Shown piece by piece: positions 36,092-50,200 of a stretch of DNA of 64,000 bases. The DNA is from Pardosa pseudoannulata. Taxonomy: Eukaryota > Arthropoda > Arachnida > Araneae > Lycosidae. A model generated the notes under the pieces. That model did not search any database. It was not told the origin of the DNA and saw only the letters and a program-made list of their open reading frames with translations. The number at the start of each line of letters is the position of its first letter. Within the stretch, counting starts at the first letter, position 1. The stretch covers positions 85,742,503-85,806,502 of the forward strand of contig CM063507.1 in the NCBI GenBank assembly GCA_032207245.1. The letters are read 5' to 3'. Made by a program: the position numbers and the translations under genes.

Positions 36092-36962
36092 ACGCCCATA
36101 TATAATATTAATTAATTTAGTTTAATTAGATGTGAGTTATGGATGTCTCTATGTCAAAGTATCGGAAAAACTACTGTAAAAAGTTTATTAACACAGAAGG
36201 CACGTTTTGAAGTTGAGTAAACTATTTTAAACTCAATCAAATGTGGAATAGACGTATTCCTTTTGAATAGACCTACACGCCCATATATAATGTTAATTAA
36301 TTTAGTTGAGTTAAATGTGAGTTATGGGTGTCCCCATGTCAAAGTATTTTAAAAAGAACCGTAAAAATTATATTAACACAGGACGCCCGCTTTGAATTGT
36401 AGTAAACTATTGTAAAGTCAATTAAATGTGGTATTGACATGTTCCTCTTGAATATACCTACACAATCATATATAATATTAATAAATTTAGTTGAGTAAAA
36501 TGTGAGTTATGGTTGTCCCTATGTCAACGTTTCCGAAAATGTACCGTAAAAATTATATTAACACAGAAGTCACGCTTTGAAGTTGAGTAAACTATTTTAA
36601 AGTGAAACAAATGGGGTGTAGACGTGTTCCTCTTGAATGGCTTACACGCCCAAATATAATATTAATTAATTTAGGTAAGTTAGATGTGAGTTATGCGTGT
36701 TCCAATGTCAATGTGTTTAAAAAAATACCGTAAAAATTATATTAACTCAGAAGGCAGGCTTTGAAGTTGAGTAAACTATTTTGAAGTCAAACAAATGTGG
36801 TATAGGCGTCTTCCACTTGAATAGACCTACACGCCCATATATAATATTAATTAATTTAGTTGAGTTAGATGTGAGTTATGGGTGTCTCTATGTCAAAGTA
36901 TCGGAAAAAATACCGGAAATATTATATTAACAGAGAAGGCACGCTTTGAAGTTGAGTAAACC
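36092..36962 (+). repeat. 185-bp satellite, right part
   Basis: Continues the same 185-bp register after the insertion (GCCCATATATAATATTAATT, GTGAGTTATGGATGTC and so on), with about 4.5 units. Confidence 0.9.
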
Positions 36963-37022
36963 CTGTAACTCACATCCCATAACACGTCTATATCAGATTT
37001 GTTTGACTTTAAAATAATTTAA
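36963..37022 (-). repeat. Inverted remnant of the 185-bp satellite
   Basis: The reverse complement reads AAAGTCAAACAAATCTGATA, then TAGACGTGTTATGGGATGTGA. It joins two parts of the unit that are normally not adjacent, so it is a rearranged, inverted fragment at the array edge. Confidence 0.65.
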
Positions 37023-37410
37023 TCAATAATTATTTCGGTTAGTAAAGAGTGAAAAAGACTTCTTCTTGAATATTCTTTGATAAAAAATGATAATCTTCTA
37101 AATTACAATATTGAATGATATTCCATATATTTTTACCAGTTATTGTTATTGATTTTAAAGAAGTAAAAGACCCTACAAATAAAAACAAATAAATGTTATT
37201 TATTAGATCTGGAATATTTGTGATCATAATCTGTATTGATTGACGTAATTTCTGTTGTATTCTATTGCATCATGGTGAATCATCGGCACGAGCTCATGAT
37301 TACTCAAATATTTTTAGTTATTACATTAGTGAATAGATGGCGCCAGTGAACTAAGTAAATTTCCCCCTTATGCTGTAGCACCCAAATATTCTGTTCCGAT
37401 CCACTTACCA
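37023..37410. other. Unassigned AT-rich DNA
   Basis: I see no gene, repeat or element end here. Confidence 0.4.
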
Positions 37411-38558
37411 GGAAATAGCAATGAGCGTTATGTTGCGTATATTCTTTTTGGTTCCGTATGTTCTGTATGGTGTGCATGTTGCGTATGTTGTATACGTGGC
37501 GTATGTGGCTTATGTTGCGAAGTTGTGTATGTTCTGTTTTTTTTGTGTATGTTTTGCATGTTGAGTATAATCTGTAATTTAGGTATGTTGTCTATGTTGT
37601 GTTTATTACTTATGTTGTGAATATTGCATATATCCTTTATGTTCTTTATGTTTCGTATGCGTATGTTGTGTAAATTGCGTTTGTGTTGTTTGTTGCGTAT
37701 GTTGTGCATGCTGTGCATGTTTCGAACGTAGCATATGTTGCGTAGGTTGCATTTATTGTGTATTTTGTGAATGTTGCGTACGTTGTGTATGTTGCACACG
37801 TTGAATATGTTGTGTATGTGTCTTATGTTCGAGTGTTACTTATGTTGCGTATAATGTGTTTTTTCCGTATGGGTTGTTTATTGCTTATGTTAAGAACATT
37901 ACATATGTCGCGTATGCGTATTTTTCTTATGTTGCGTATGTTTTTTTCTTATATTGTGTATGTTGCGTATGTTGATAGGATAGTTGTTGGGTACGTTGCT
38001 TATATTGCGTATTTTGTTTATGTTTCGTATATTGTGTATGTTGCGTGTGCTATGTAGGTATATGTATGTTGCATATGTTGAGTAGGCTTATAATGTTACG
38101 TATGTTGTTTATATTGTGTATGTTAAGACTGTTTTGTATGTTGCGTATGTAACGTATGTGTATATTGTGAATATTGCATATATTGCCTTGGTTGTGTATA
38201 TTGTGTAGGTTGCGTATGTTGCATATGTTGTGTATATTTAACACGTTGCTTATATGCGCATGTTATGTATGTTGCGTGTGATTTGAATATCGCATATGTT
38301 GTGTTTGTTACGTATATTGCTTTTATTGAGTATGATGTGTCCGTGTTTGTTGAGTATGTAGTGTACATTTCGGATGCTACATATGTGTATTTTCCTTATG
38401 TTGTGTATGTTGCGGATGTTATGTATCCATATTTTATTTATGTTGCGTATTTTACAAATGTGTATGTGTTGTGTGTTGCGAATGTTGTATATGTTGCACA
38501 CGTTGGGTATGTTATAAACTTTGCGTATGTTGTTTATGTTGTGTATGTTCTATTCTGA
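37411..38558. repeat. Degenerate 9-bp minisatellite (GTATGTTGY)n
   Basis: About 1.1 kb of 9-bp units, mostly GTATGTTGC or GTATGTTGT, with point changes and small slips. Because 9 is a multiple of 3, frames stay open on both strands (YVA-type on plus, RNI/HNI-type on minus). The repeating, strand-symmetric openness argues against a gene. Confidence 0.88.
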
Positions 38559-39300
38559 CCTTTGTTTGTGTAACATCGCCAAATTTGCCAAGGGGTGCCC
38601 TATTTTTAAGTGAAACCTGACTTTATTTTTTATTTACAAAATAGCGTTTTTATCCTAACGAACGAGTCCTGTTCACAGATGGGAGAATGAATTATGATAG
38701 AAGTATAATGAATAATAAATAGTTTTGCAGCTTTTCAAACCTTTAAGTTAATGTATACAAAAGAAAGGTGAAATGGAATGGCTAACACATAGTTTTTCAA
38801 GTAGGACGAAATATATTGTTCCGTAATACCGAGGAATAGGGTGTCCCTTAGCAAATTTTAAAAAAATATAAAAAAGTGACAAGTTTTACTGTTCGCTATA
38901 AAAGATTTAATTAACAAGAAAAACCACAGTAAAACGGTAGGAAAGATTTTTTTTTCGTTATATCTACGAGAATGTTTAATCCAGAGTTCGCTCTAACGAG
39001 GTTCAAATGCATTGCCAGAAAATTAACTGGATGTGTAACAACGTATAACTTTAAGAAAATTTGTCAAAAAATTATAAAAGGTGATAAGTTTTACGAATTG
39101 CTATAAAAGATTTAACTAGCAAGAAAAACACAATAAAAGGCCGAGACCAAGATTTTCTTTAGTTATATCCAAAGTTTCCTATAAAGAGGTTTAACTGTAT
39201 AACCTGGAAAATGTTTTGCTAAAATAGCGACGTATGACACCAAGGAATTTCGTCAAAAGAAAATCAAAAGTGTTCTAACGAAAGATTTATATGCCATTCA
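38559..39300. repeat. AT-rich DNA with a two-copy repeat of about 205 bp
   Basis: GACAAGTTTTACTGTTCGCT, then ATAAAAGATTTAATTAACAAG near 38878, recurs in diverged form near 39083 (GATAAGTTTTACGAATTGCT). Both are followed by GAAAAAC...CA(G/A)TAAAA and GTTATATC. The rest shows nothing recognisable. Confidence 0.6.
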
Positions 39301-40942
39301 CATCAACTTAATAGTGGTGGAAAAAAGATAAAGCAAGAAATTTCAGTAGCATTTGTTTATTATTATTTTTTTTATTTTGCAACAAAAATTTGGACAAATT
39401 ATATGAACAGTATGTGCAGTTGAATAACATTTTATATTATCAAAAAATGGAAATTCAATTAGACATCAAAGTGATGATAATTTGTAGTTGTTTTTTTCTT
39501 TGATTTTCCTTTCAAACATTTCATAATATCGTCATAATAAACATCTCATCCATTTTTAACAATTTGACTGGACTACATCTGAAACGAAGACTTCTGTATA
39601 CATATTTACAGTAGAAGAAAAAACAATTGATATAGAATTCCATACGCCTTCAAAGTCAACAATTGTTCTTGTTATTTATCACACAGCTTGGAGCTCCAAT
39701 GTTTTCAATGGATTCTTCCGGATGCGTTTAAAAACATTTTTAATTTTACACAGAAACAAACACCATGGAAGCAAACTGTGCAATAAACCTCACTAATAGG
39801 TGTTTTAACAATCGGATTAGAAAATCGAAATGGCTTTCTCTTATTTTGAGCAAGATGGAACGAAAATCGATTTACTATAATGCCATGAAAGTCCCTCATA
39901 ATGTAATTAGAATCCTTTTGTTGTCTTAATTAAGTGAAAGTATTGGTTTTTAAGAACAATAGATTGATGCAAAAGCATAGATTACGGCAGTTGGAAACTG
40001 TGTCTGTATTTCGAAATGTTATATCTTTTACATGAAAGACAATTTTTTTGTTTTACTGCGAGTATTGAAAATTGTTACATGAAAAATCTATTTCTACCTT
40101 TAAGAACGAACTTAGGATGATTCTGTATTGCAAAAGTTGTGAATGTTCTTAAAATGATTCATTGGTTAATTAAAGAGGATATCAGATTCATTCCGGTACC
40201 ATTTTGCAGAATAATTTTTGTATGATGCCCTTCTATGAATTGTTTAGAACAACAATTGGGAAAGGTTCCTACTGAATTGTTCAAATCAGAAACGAAACAA
40301 TCGATCATTGCCAGCAATTGTTATCCGTAACCCTGGAGTAGTTCATAAATATTTAACATGTGTACTTATACATTTACTCCATGTGCATAAACTCCATGTA
40401 TTTTAATTAATTCATTTCATTTTTGAATATCGTCTGTTTTGCATTTTGTTTCAGTTTTGTAGCAACGTGTTACCATAAATATAAAAAATAACTATATAGC
40501 TGGTGATATTTTGTGTGTTCTTTTTTGCTTCTTTAAAAATAGTAATTTATTTCAAACCGCTACCAATAATTTTTTGGTGATCCTGGCGTGAAAAAATTGG
40601 AATTATTTTAAGAAATTTTGCCCTGTGACTGTTTGCGTAGATTATTATTTGATTCTGATGGTTTCTAATAAATAAAAGAGTGGGCTGTTGCCAAATATAG
40701 CAAATCAAATAAGGACTTGTTTTCTTCACAAAAATACGCGTCTGAAATATCATCCCTGAATTTACACTATGTGCATTTACAGCTTCCCTATTTTCATAAA
40801 CAGAGATCACGTGTTCTGCTATTTTTTCTGTATTCTGTTCTTTTCTTTATTAAAAGATTTAAAACTGACTGCGTATCATGTTGTTCGATATGTCAGTTTT
40901 ATTTTTTACTGAGGTATGGAATTTTAAAGTTAGGAATTAAGC

Positions 40943-40984
40943 ATTAATTAATGAAAAGAGAGCAAATTCCTTTCATTAATTAAT
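40943..40984. repeat. Perfect 14-bp inverted repeat
   Basis: ATTAATTAATGAAA (40943-40956) and TTTCATTAATTAAT (40971-40984) are exact reverse complements around a 14-nt loop. It could form a cruciform; no function can be assigned. Confidence 0.7.
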
Positions 40985-41048
40985 CTTTGTGAAACGTAAA
41001 AATATAGGGGTAATACCACACTATTTAAGAGCATAGCATACCAAGTTC

Positions 41049-41102
41049 CGAGAGAGAACAGGTAAATTTTAAGTTGGTGCCTGCTGCCAACTAAGTCTCT
41101 CG
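41049..41102. other. Nested hairpin candidate
   Basis: Outer stem CGAGAGA (41049-41055) with TCTCTCG (41096-41102); inner stem AGTTGG (41072-41077) with CCAACT (41087-41092). The surrounding DNA is AT-rich, so these GC-containing stems stand out. It could be chance. Confidence 0.4.
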
Positions 41103-44100
41103 TTGAAAACAAAATGGCTAATGTGACTTTGATATTCGAATAAAACTTTAATGTATGGAATGAATGTTTTTCTAATGTTTCTTATCAGGTTCTGATTCTG
41201 ATATATACATGTATTTATATATGTGTGTGTATTATTGGTTTATATATATATATATAAATTAATTTATAATTATTAAATCAAGGATAAATTAATAGTAGCA
41301 TGCTCATTAATCGTTTACTTCAAAAGCAGTATCAACAGTTTAAATTTACTATTTCTTACAAATAACAGCAAAAATTACCATATAAGGTTTTGATAACGCC
41401 TGATATTAGTGAGGTTTAATACACAAATCATACATGTTTGGTAAACAACTAAACAGAAATAAATACAATTCTGAAAAGAAAAATTCATGATAATTTTAAA
41501 AAAATACAGAGAGAAACAGATGTAGAAAGAATTATACAGTATATGCGAAATAAAACAGCATTTACAGACATAAATTTCTTTAGTTAAGAATATAACTTTT
41601 TTTCCTCAATTTTATAAATATATATATATCTATCTAAATATATATCTTAAAACTATAAACAGAACCGGAAACAAGTTTAGTCGAGATATGTTTACCACTC
41701 TAATACGATCACAATAACATGAAGTTTCGTCGAGTCATTTTTACCAGTATGACGTCATCTTGTTAGTTTTATTTTCACAAAACTGCAGATGAAATTCTCG
41801 CCACCCCTTTTGGAATACTTAAAACGAAATGCCATAAACATACATTCATGTAAAATGTAAAAAAATTTTTAAACAGCTTCTCCAACCATTTTGCATATAT
41901 ATCTTCTTCACCATTGGTCCTGTTAAATATATTTAAAAAAAATAAAAAACATACACACACATACGAAATTAAAAATACGTTTTGATTAGAGTGTGGTGAA
42001 AACCTAAATCAAATAGAAAAAAATGTTTTTTTTTTATTTTTATTTTTTGTTATTTGGAACATTTACACATTTTGATTTGGTTGAAGCGATTAAGAACTGT
42101 ACAAGTTTAGTATTTACAATTCGTTTAAAGCGACTATGACCACTGGAAACTATGTAATAAAGCTAAACTGTAATGGATGCACGTCCATGTAATTGCTTTT
42201 TATATCCCAGTTCTTTAAAATAATTCGTGTTTATTAAAACTAAACATTTGTTTACCTCACGATTTTTTTTCCTTTTCGAAAGTGTATTATTTTATACATT
42301 TTTGAAAACTAAATGGAATGTGTTAGAAATTTGGAATACCCGATATAGAATAATACATTTGTGTCCAGTTCAGAACACAAGTTTAAAGGAACATGCCAAA
42401 TCCTTGGTGATTGTCGCCAAATTCTAGAAGCCATATTTCTGACAACCCTCGCAGTTCTGCAAGAGATGTTTCTTTGATTTTAAATTATTAAAATAATTTA
42501 AGAACAAATAATCGTGATTTGGCTTTCTTTACATTCATTTTGGCAAAGTAGCTCGCCGGTTATTTCATTCCATACAACAAAATCGTGTTTACAAAATAAA
42601 CGTAATCTAACTTGGCGTCATTTTGGCGATTTTTTACAAAGTTTGCCAAGAAAGAGTCAACTGGCGCTCTAAACTTGTATTTTACTGAACTGACGTCAAT
42701 TATTTACTGATAACTAGTTAGGGAATAAAAAAGGAAAAAAAAAACTTCTGAAGTAAAAGAAAAATTCGAAAAATTACTTCCGATTTTCTGCCAAAAGTTT
42801 TGATGATTTCTGAAGAAAGTACATATTTAGACAATTAGACATGTAGCCGGGGGGGGGGGTTAGGTAGGTATTTATAGCCTAGTTAGGAGTGTGCATAGTC
42901 ACTTTAAACACATTTATGTGTGTTTATTCATGTGTTCAGAACAGGTAGTCGGGGATTTGCACCCTTCGTCGAATAAGGAGTGGGGAGGAAGGGGTGGTAA
43001 TTCGAAGGTATTTTGTTTTACTTTGTATTCAAGTGTAAAAGGAAACGTTCTAACTGCATGAGAGTGCAATCTTTGAGCATCGAATTTCGAAAAAAAATAC
43101 CGTACAAAATAGAATATTATTCTTTTCTTTTCTTTCTTTTTTTTCTATAAAAACACCAAAAATTTAGCCTTTTTTTTTCAAATGTCATTAATACTTTGAC
43201 AGTTTTTAATCTATGACAGACATTCGTTATTTACAGAAGAAATGTAAAACATGCAATTTATATATATATATATATGTATATATATATGCAATCTCGCATA
43301 TGAATATTCCAGTAAGAAATTATCTTTTTACACATTTTAAGGATTTGAGATTTCCCGTTCGTTTAGAAACAGTCATGCTCTGATGACACAGCGCATGCGC
43401 CATGACTTTTTGACCATTTTTTATTACAAATTTGATAAAGAATTAAGAATTTGCAATTTTTGACTGGGATCTGTCCATCTGGAAATTTTCTAGCTGCATT
43501 CCGGTCAAAAAGTCTTGCTGCGCATGTGACTGTTGCCATCGGTATGAAATTTTCAACACAAAACAAAAACTTTCTATCAGTTGTTTACAAATTAACGTTC
43601 CAAAGTGTAATTTTACAAACATTAATCTCACGTGTTTAACACAATTTACATATGAGTAAGTCATTGTATAGCTATTACGTATGTTGTTATTAAAAAATAT
43701 TTTTTAAGTACAATGTTATACTAAGCAACATATAAACAGACTCCATGTTATATCAAGGGACCATTACAAACTGATAAACAACAGGCTGGAATTCAATCTC
43801 TCAATGTCGAATCAATTGAACTGTAAACAACAGGGGTGGCCTGGGACAAAATTCACGAAATTTATAACCGAAACAAATACATCGCAATAAGCATAATTTT
43901 ATTACTTATTTTAGAAATTATTATTCAATAACTATTTAGTGATAATTATTTGTATTGTTAATTTATGAATAGAAGTAGTAAAAGGTGTAATAATAAGGAA
44001 TTTTTTTCAACTATACATATACACCCCTTTGGATTAAAATAAATTACCAGTGTGACGTCACAAAGTTGGACAGTTCTGGCCAATGAAATGATTATATTGG

Positions 44101-44212
44101 TAATAGTATTAAATTTTCATCAAGTCACTTTTGAATGAAATTTTTGTTCTCAAATTTAGAAGATCTGGTACATAAAATTTCTTACCATTTTTTCAATATA
44201 TATATATATACA

Positions 44213-44249
<37 letters not shown>

Positions 44250-47200
44250 TTAACTTTTAAATATAAAGTTCAAATTTTTAAGAAAGAAAACAATCTATAA
44301 AACACTTTTAGCTGTGTATAAATTAAACGAATATTCATAAAATAATCAGCAGAGTAAAATTATTATAAAAACTTTGCGGTTCTTAAACAAACGGCAACTA
44401 AAATATCATTATATAAAATTGCAATTCTTCTTAAAATGCATAATTTTTATGAACTTTTGGATTCATTTTCTATGCACAAAAGTGATGCCAAAGAGAAAAT
44501 GGCTAAGTAGGTATATCAGTGTTTAAACTTAAAATACTTGTATCATTTCTGAAACTGAATTATGAAAAATTAAATTTTCAACATGTGTTTTGATCTTTTT
44601 ATATAAATTAACAACATCGATATAATTTCTCCTGCTTTTACGAATGGTTTAATATTGTAAAATCTATTCTTATATTATTCTTAAAATAGTATGGATCAAA
44701 TTTTTCATTTCTTTTTAGAACTGCTACATCGATTCCATTAAACGTCTCGTTATAATTTTCTAAAGAACAAAGTTCGTTAAACTATTCTGACCAACTAAAT
44801 AAAAAATATTATAAACTGATAAGTGAGAAAAATTCCAAAAGTGTTCCTTACATACATTGCGAAAAAAAATGTATTAAAAACTTTTGTAACTGCAACTGTG
44901 CTCGATGACGAAATAAAATTTTAAGATTTCTAAAAATGCCAGTAACTTGTTGAAAATTTAATTCCTTTTTGTTCGCCAGATAGCGGTGTAATCATCGATA
45001 ACAAATGCCATTAAGGTTTTAAATATCTTCCATCTCCCCTTGTTTTAAATTTATTAAATGATCAATATTAAATTCAAAACGTGAGGTAGACTGAAAACAG
45101 TGGACAGATTTCTCAACTCATCTCGACATTGAAAGATTGACTTTCGACTGATGCGTAGATGGAACAATTCCTTCAAAAATCAACTCCGTGAAATATAAAA
45201 AAATACGCCGTAAGGTTCGATCTGAATACATGAAAACTACTGAGGATATAAAGGAAATCAAGAGTATGATTCTAGAATTCAAGTACAAGTGGGGAGAAAA
45301 ATCGGGTGTTTAGAAAAATAGTACATATTTGAAATATATGAATACAAATAATGCAATTTCTGGATAGTGAACACAGATTGACTTGGAAAAAAGAAAATGA
45401 AAATAATAGGTATCTAACACATTCCAGCATAGAATAACTAATGAGAAAATATAAACGCATTATCACACAGTATATTTACAAGTGGACATTAAAAAGAGTA
45501 CAACGTAAGTAAATCCCCCTATTGCACTTTATGTAATTGATGCATAAATTTGGTACATTTGCTGACGGTATGAATACTTGCATATTGCTAACACGTGTAA
45601 AACAGTACAATCTAGATAAAGGGGGGACATATTTTTTTGTTTTCAAACTGTACAAGTGTTGGTATCAGTCTGTTGTTACACATTTTATTTTTTTTCTTGA
45701 GGACGTGCAGTTAAAAGATTGTACAAAAATGAAGTTCATTTTAAAAGAATAAAAATTGAAAATGTCATGACACGTGATTCAAAATGACCAATAGAAAAAA
45801 GACTAGATTACATAATAAATGCATTTTTTTTGGAGAAAAAATATAGCATTCAAATTTTTTTACAAAGCTTTATATATATACTACTGTTTAAATAGCTCTA
45901 ATAATTATATAAAACAACTAGAAACCTTTTCCACTTAAATATATTTAAAACTGTAGACTAAAGACATGTGTTTAACAAATAATAGAATGTTTTTGAACTT
46001 AGTTAACTGCTATAAAAACTTTTAAATAGATAGAACAAAATGGCCTTAGTTTTAATATAGTACACCGAGTTTGCCCACTAAATCTACAAGAGATTTGTAA
46101 CGTTAATGACAATTCTACAAATATACGATTGGAATTTAGAAACGAGATCTTGAATAGACAACATTCAAATAGAAGTAAGGTAGTCTAATTTTTAGAACTT
46201 AAGATAAAGTTTACAAAAAAAGTTTTTATGAAACTTATTAGACTATATATAAAACACAAAAAGAATGGTAAGCTGTTGAAATAAAACAAATATGACTTCT
46301 TTTTTTTTGTACCCTTACTTACTAATCAAATTAATGTATGAAATATTAAAACAATAAGCTTACTGGAAATCTGCAAACCCATAATTGCCGAACAATTTTA
46401 GGGAAAACAAGTTTATTTATCATTGAATTTTTTTTCGTGTGTTTTAATGTTTATGAAATTGCCAATCAATTAATTAACCCTTTTTTGGACAGTTCTGTTA
46501 TGTACAGAAGGGCAATATTCACTGTAACTTATACATGACAAATACGTGGAACGAAAAGTAAATGTTCTTAATTCTTACAGATGGTGTCTTACGTCCACAG
46601 TTGCAAGACAAATGGGAATTACGAGCCTTGAGCCTTGACCTTAAGATTAGAAAGTTGCATGAATTGGAACAAAACTGCAGTTTTGCAGACTTTTGGTTTC
46701 AGGCGAGCACTTGCCAGCTGGAGGTATCACTCAGTACCGACAGTGCAACAGATTGTAAACTACGTAAAACTACGTTTTTCTTTGAAGTTTTTAAAAGATA
46801 TTTTTTCATCTTGCATCCATACTAAATAAGCATTTCTATGGTACGATATAATAGGTTGAAATTGGTTGCTCATATGAGATATACGCATGACAATTATGGG
46901 TTTCCAGTCCTTTAAATTGTCTTTCATTAGGCAATCACGTTGTTTGTTGATATCAATTTTAGATTTGAAACTATAAAATACTCTTAAGCCATATCTTTAT
47001 GCAAGAACCTTCTCTGGTAAACTTTAAAGAACTTAGAAATTTTAATTTTTTCGTGGTAAATTATTTTCATTCATGTAAAATAAAATCATATAGATTTATC
47101 TTGATGACAATGCAGCAATACTTTTATTTGTGTCTTTATTGACTGTTTAGAATTTAATGAGTAAAAATGACTACAATTTTCCAGCTTAAATTTGGTAAAA

Positions 47201-50200
47201 AAAAAAAAAAAACAAGGTGAATCGAAAATGCATTCGGTCTACAGTAGCCGAGATCTGTAGTAAATGAAAAGCCATCTAGCATAGAACTTTTTTAAGATAA
47301 TCGAGTCAAACTTTATTAATTAAAACACAAAAAGACAACCATGTATTAAGTATTATTATCTTGTCCTGAAGCTGATACGAATTCTGACTAGGAGCTTAAT
47401 ATTATGCACTATTTTGGATTTATCGAAAAACGTTAAAGTTTGGGCACTAACTTCGTAATCTATTCTATTTTTCGTACATAACCCATCAAGAACAGTTAAG
47501 TTTATTTCGCTACGTCTACACATTTCTTTTGTAATTTTCTCTTTTCTTTTTTTTAAGAAATGAAAATCACGATTATATTAAATAGGATTTATTACATGTT
47601 CATTTAAAAACGAGCTTCAGTCCTAGTAAATACTTTGTACTTCTGAAACTTTTGTTTGTTTTCCTAAGAAAATGTTTAAGTACAGTAGTGAAATCACATC
47701 CTCTCACGGTATATATATAAAAAAAATCTGGTGCTTTTAAAAATATATAATTTAAAGGATTTATTACTTATAAATGAAATTTGCTTTAGTATAATTTCGA
47801 ATGATTAATTTATGATGCATTTTGATAATCAAGAATAAAAGTTAACAAAATTGACAATTTTTTTAAAACGATCTGTTTAACAATAAATTTAAAACATATC
47901 ATAAGTATTGAATAGAATTTTATAAAGAGTACGCGAAAATTCCATTAGCCATTTTTTTTTCAGGTATGTGCGGGTAGTTTTGATTTAGCATTAACGAAGA
48001 TTTCCCACATGCATATAAAATGTTGGTTTTACCAATTTATTTATTTTTTTTCAGCTTTCTTTGTGTTGGTTCCAGAAAAACATTCGTTTGTCCATTTGCT
48101 AACTGAGAGTTAACGGCAACCGCTTCAACAAATGTCTAGAAGAAAGGAATATGCATGTCACTCAAAAGTCCCTTGACCTAATAAATACATATCAGTTTCA
48201 ACTTGCAAACAGGAGTAAAAAAAATGAGAACACTTTAGAACACTAGACAGGTGTTTTAAGCTCTAAATTAAAGAACGAGTCTAACAGTTGTGACTATAAA
48301 TGAGCTTTGAAAAAACAATCCGAAGTCATCTACTGGGAGAGGAGATTAGAAATGGTTTAAATTACTAAAAGTTTATAAAGTCTATTATAAATTTATGATG
48401 TTACAATATTTTCTTTACTACTACCTGTCAAAACCTTTTTTCCGCCTGAATTACGAATTCGACAGCAATGTGTAACACTGGATTTTTCTACGAATTCTCA
48501 TGACTGAGACGACTGTATACCAACAAGTTGTTGCTACTTAAAAACCAGAAGTTGAAGAACATTTGCGATAGAAAGAGTATTTTTTCCAAGGAGAAAAAGA
48601 ACATATCTATGTATGTACACCCTATGTATTTCTTTTAAACAGTTTCGATGTCTACTAGTGAAAAAAGTTTCCCTCATGACGTAGAAAAGTTCTCAAATCA
48701 AGTAACTCAAGGAAGCAACGTTCTAATCAGTGGCAAAGTCAAGATTAGAACTCAAATGAATTTTTTTTCTAATCTGCCTGCATTGTTCTCCTCAGATGAC
48801 TGTAAAAATTCTACTTAAATATCACTTAGAAAGGTAATATGAAATAAATGGACAGGAATGTCCCCCAAAAAGAGTGTTATCATGTGTGTATGTAATGATG
48901 TATATCTCCACGTGTTCGTCTATTCTAGAATTTTTACTTCAAGCACGTGTGTCCCCTTGTGACGCCATTTAACTACCTCATGACTTTGATTGGTTCTAAT
49001 TCCCTACAGAAGTTATTTCATATTTCAGTTGAGTATGAAAAATATACAAACGCGTAATTAGAAAAAAGTGTCTTGTCAACTTTTCTAAAATGTCAACGCC
49101 ATCTACTGATGTTGAAAAAACAGATTTAGACCAGGTAAATCTGTCTCATAAACCTAACCTACGGAATAAATCCAATAAAACGAGACTAAGTTGCTGTTTC
49201 ATAGACTGAGACAGTTTTAGTTTTCAAGTTGCTTAGTTGCTAGACTTAGAACTACACATCCCCTCCTCCTTCTCTTCTAGAGTGACGCGTCATTACTGTG
49301 TTGACCTATACTGTCGTATGCTTTTAACGTGTGTATTCGAAAAGTTTTAACTGTCTTCCGTGAATGCTAGATAATTATTTTTAAGTTTCTTTCCACATCA
49401 GTAAAACCAACAATCGAAATTTAAATATAATTTTCTTTTAGTGGGTCACCTTATATCTTAATTTTTTAGTAATAATTTGAATAATATTCTTCAGTGCTAT
49501 ATTTTGAAGCAAACAAAATTTGTCAAAACAAAAGTGTACCATTTTTTCTTTTAAATTGGGAAAATGTATTTCTATAAATAATATATATATATATTTATTC
49601 CAATTGATATGAAAATGTTACAAAGAATTTTTAAATTAAAAATAATCAGGTAGTATAAAGAAAATGGTGACACGACATTGAGTACAGATGAAAGATTTTT
49701 CTGTTTTTCGAATTCCAAATGAATCACGTGTCCTACCAGTTAAAACTTAACCGCGAGAGGATGTGAGTCGATATGGAACTGAGGAACCTTGGGGGGAGGG
49801 GGGTATACAGCTACTGATGTAACATTTTCTCGCTATTTGCGTGTAAATGGAGGGTAGTAAAAGAAACAAGTAAATAAAAGAAAAGGAAACCAAAAGTTGA
49901 ATTTTTTAAAAATGCACTCCTCATGCACAGATTGGCACAGTAGATATTCGTAATATTGTGTGAGAAGGGTGTGTGTGTGTGTGTGTGTTGTGCTGGTTAT
50001 TTTTTCTTTTCTTTTCTTTTTTTATCAAGAAGAGTCTCGGGTACTTAAGTGGCAGTAAAGAGTGAATGACACGGCGTAGCACACACAAAAATTATGTTTT
50101 AAAAAGTTCACGTGAAACGAGAGAAGCACTTAAACCTGACTTGCTGCTTCTATATCCCCTACACTCACAATGATGCAATATAAAAAATATAAATCTGAAA

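Noticed and set aside
37428..38558. Open frames with (YVA)n or (HNI)n repeats
   Set aside because: Produced by a 9-bp minisatellite; open on both strands and without a defined start or domain.
39000..39030. tRNA B-box-like GAGGTTCAAATGC
   Set aside because: No A box or cloverleaf could be found around it.
42849..42890. Telomere-like GGGGGTTAGGTAGG sequence
   Set aside because: Only one or two TTAGG copies next to a G run; no array.
46562..46825. 87-residue frame with mixed composition
   Set aside because: No recognisable domain, no splice or neighbour evidence; indistinguishable from chance.
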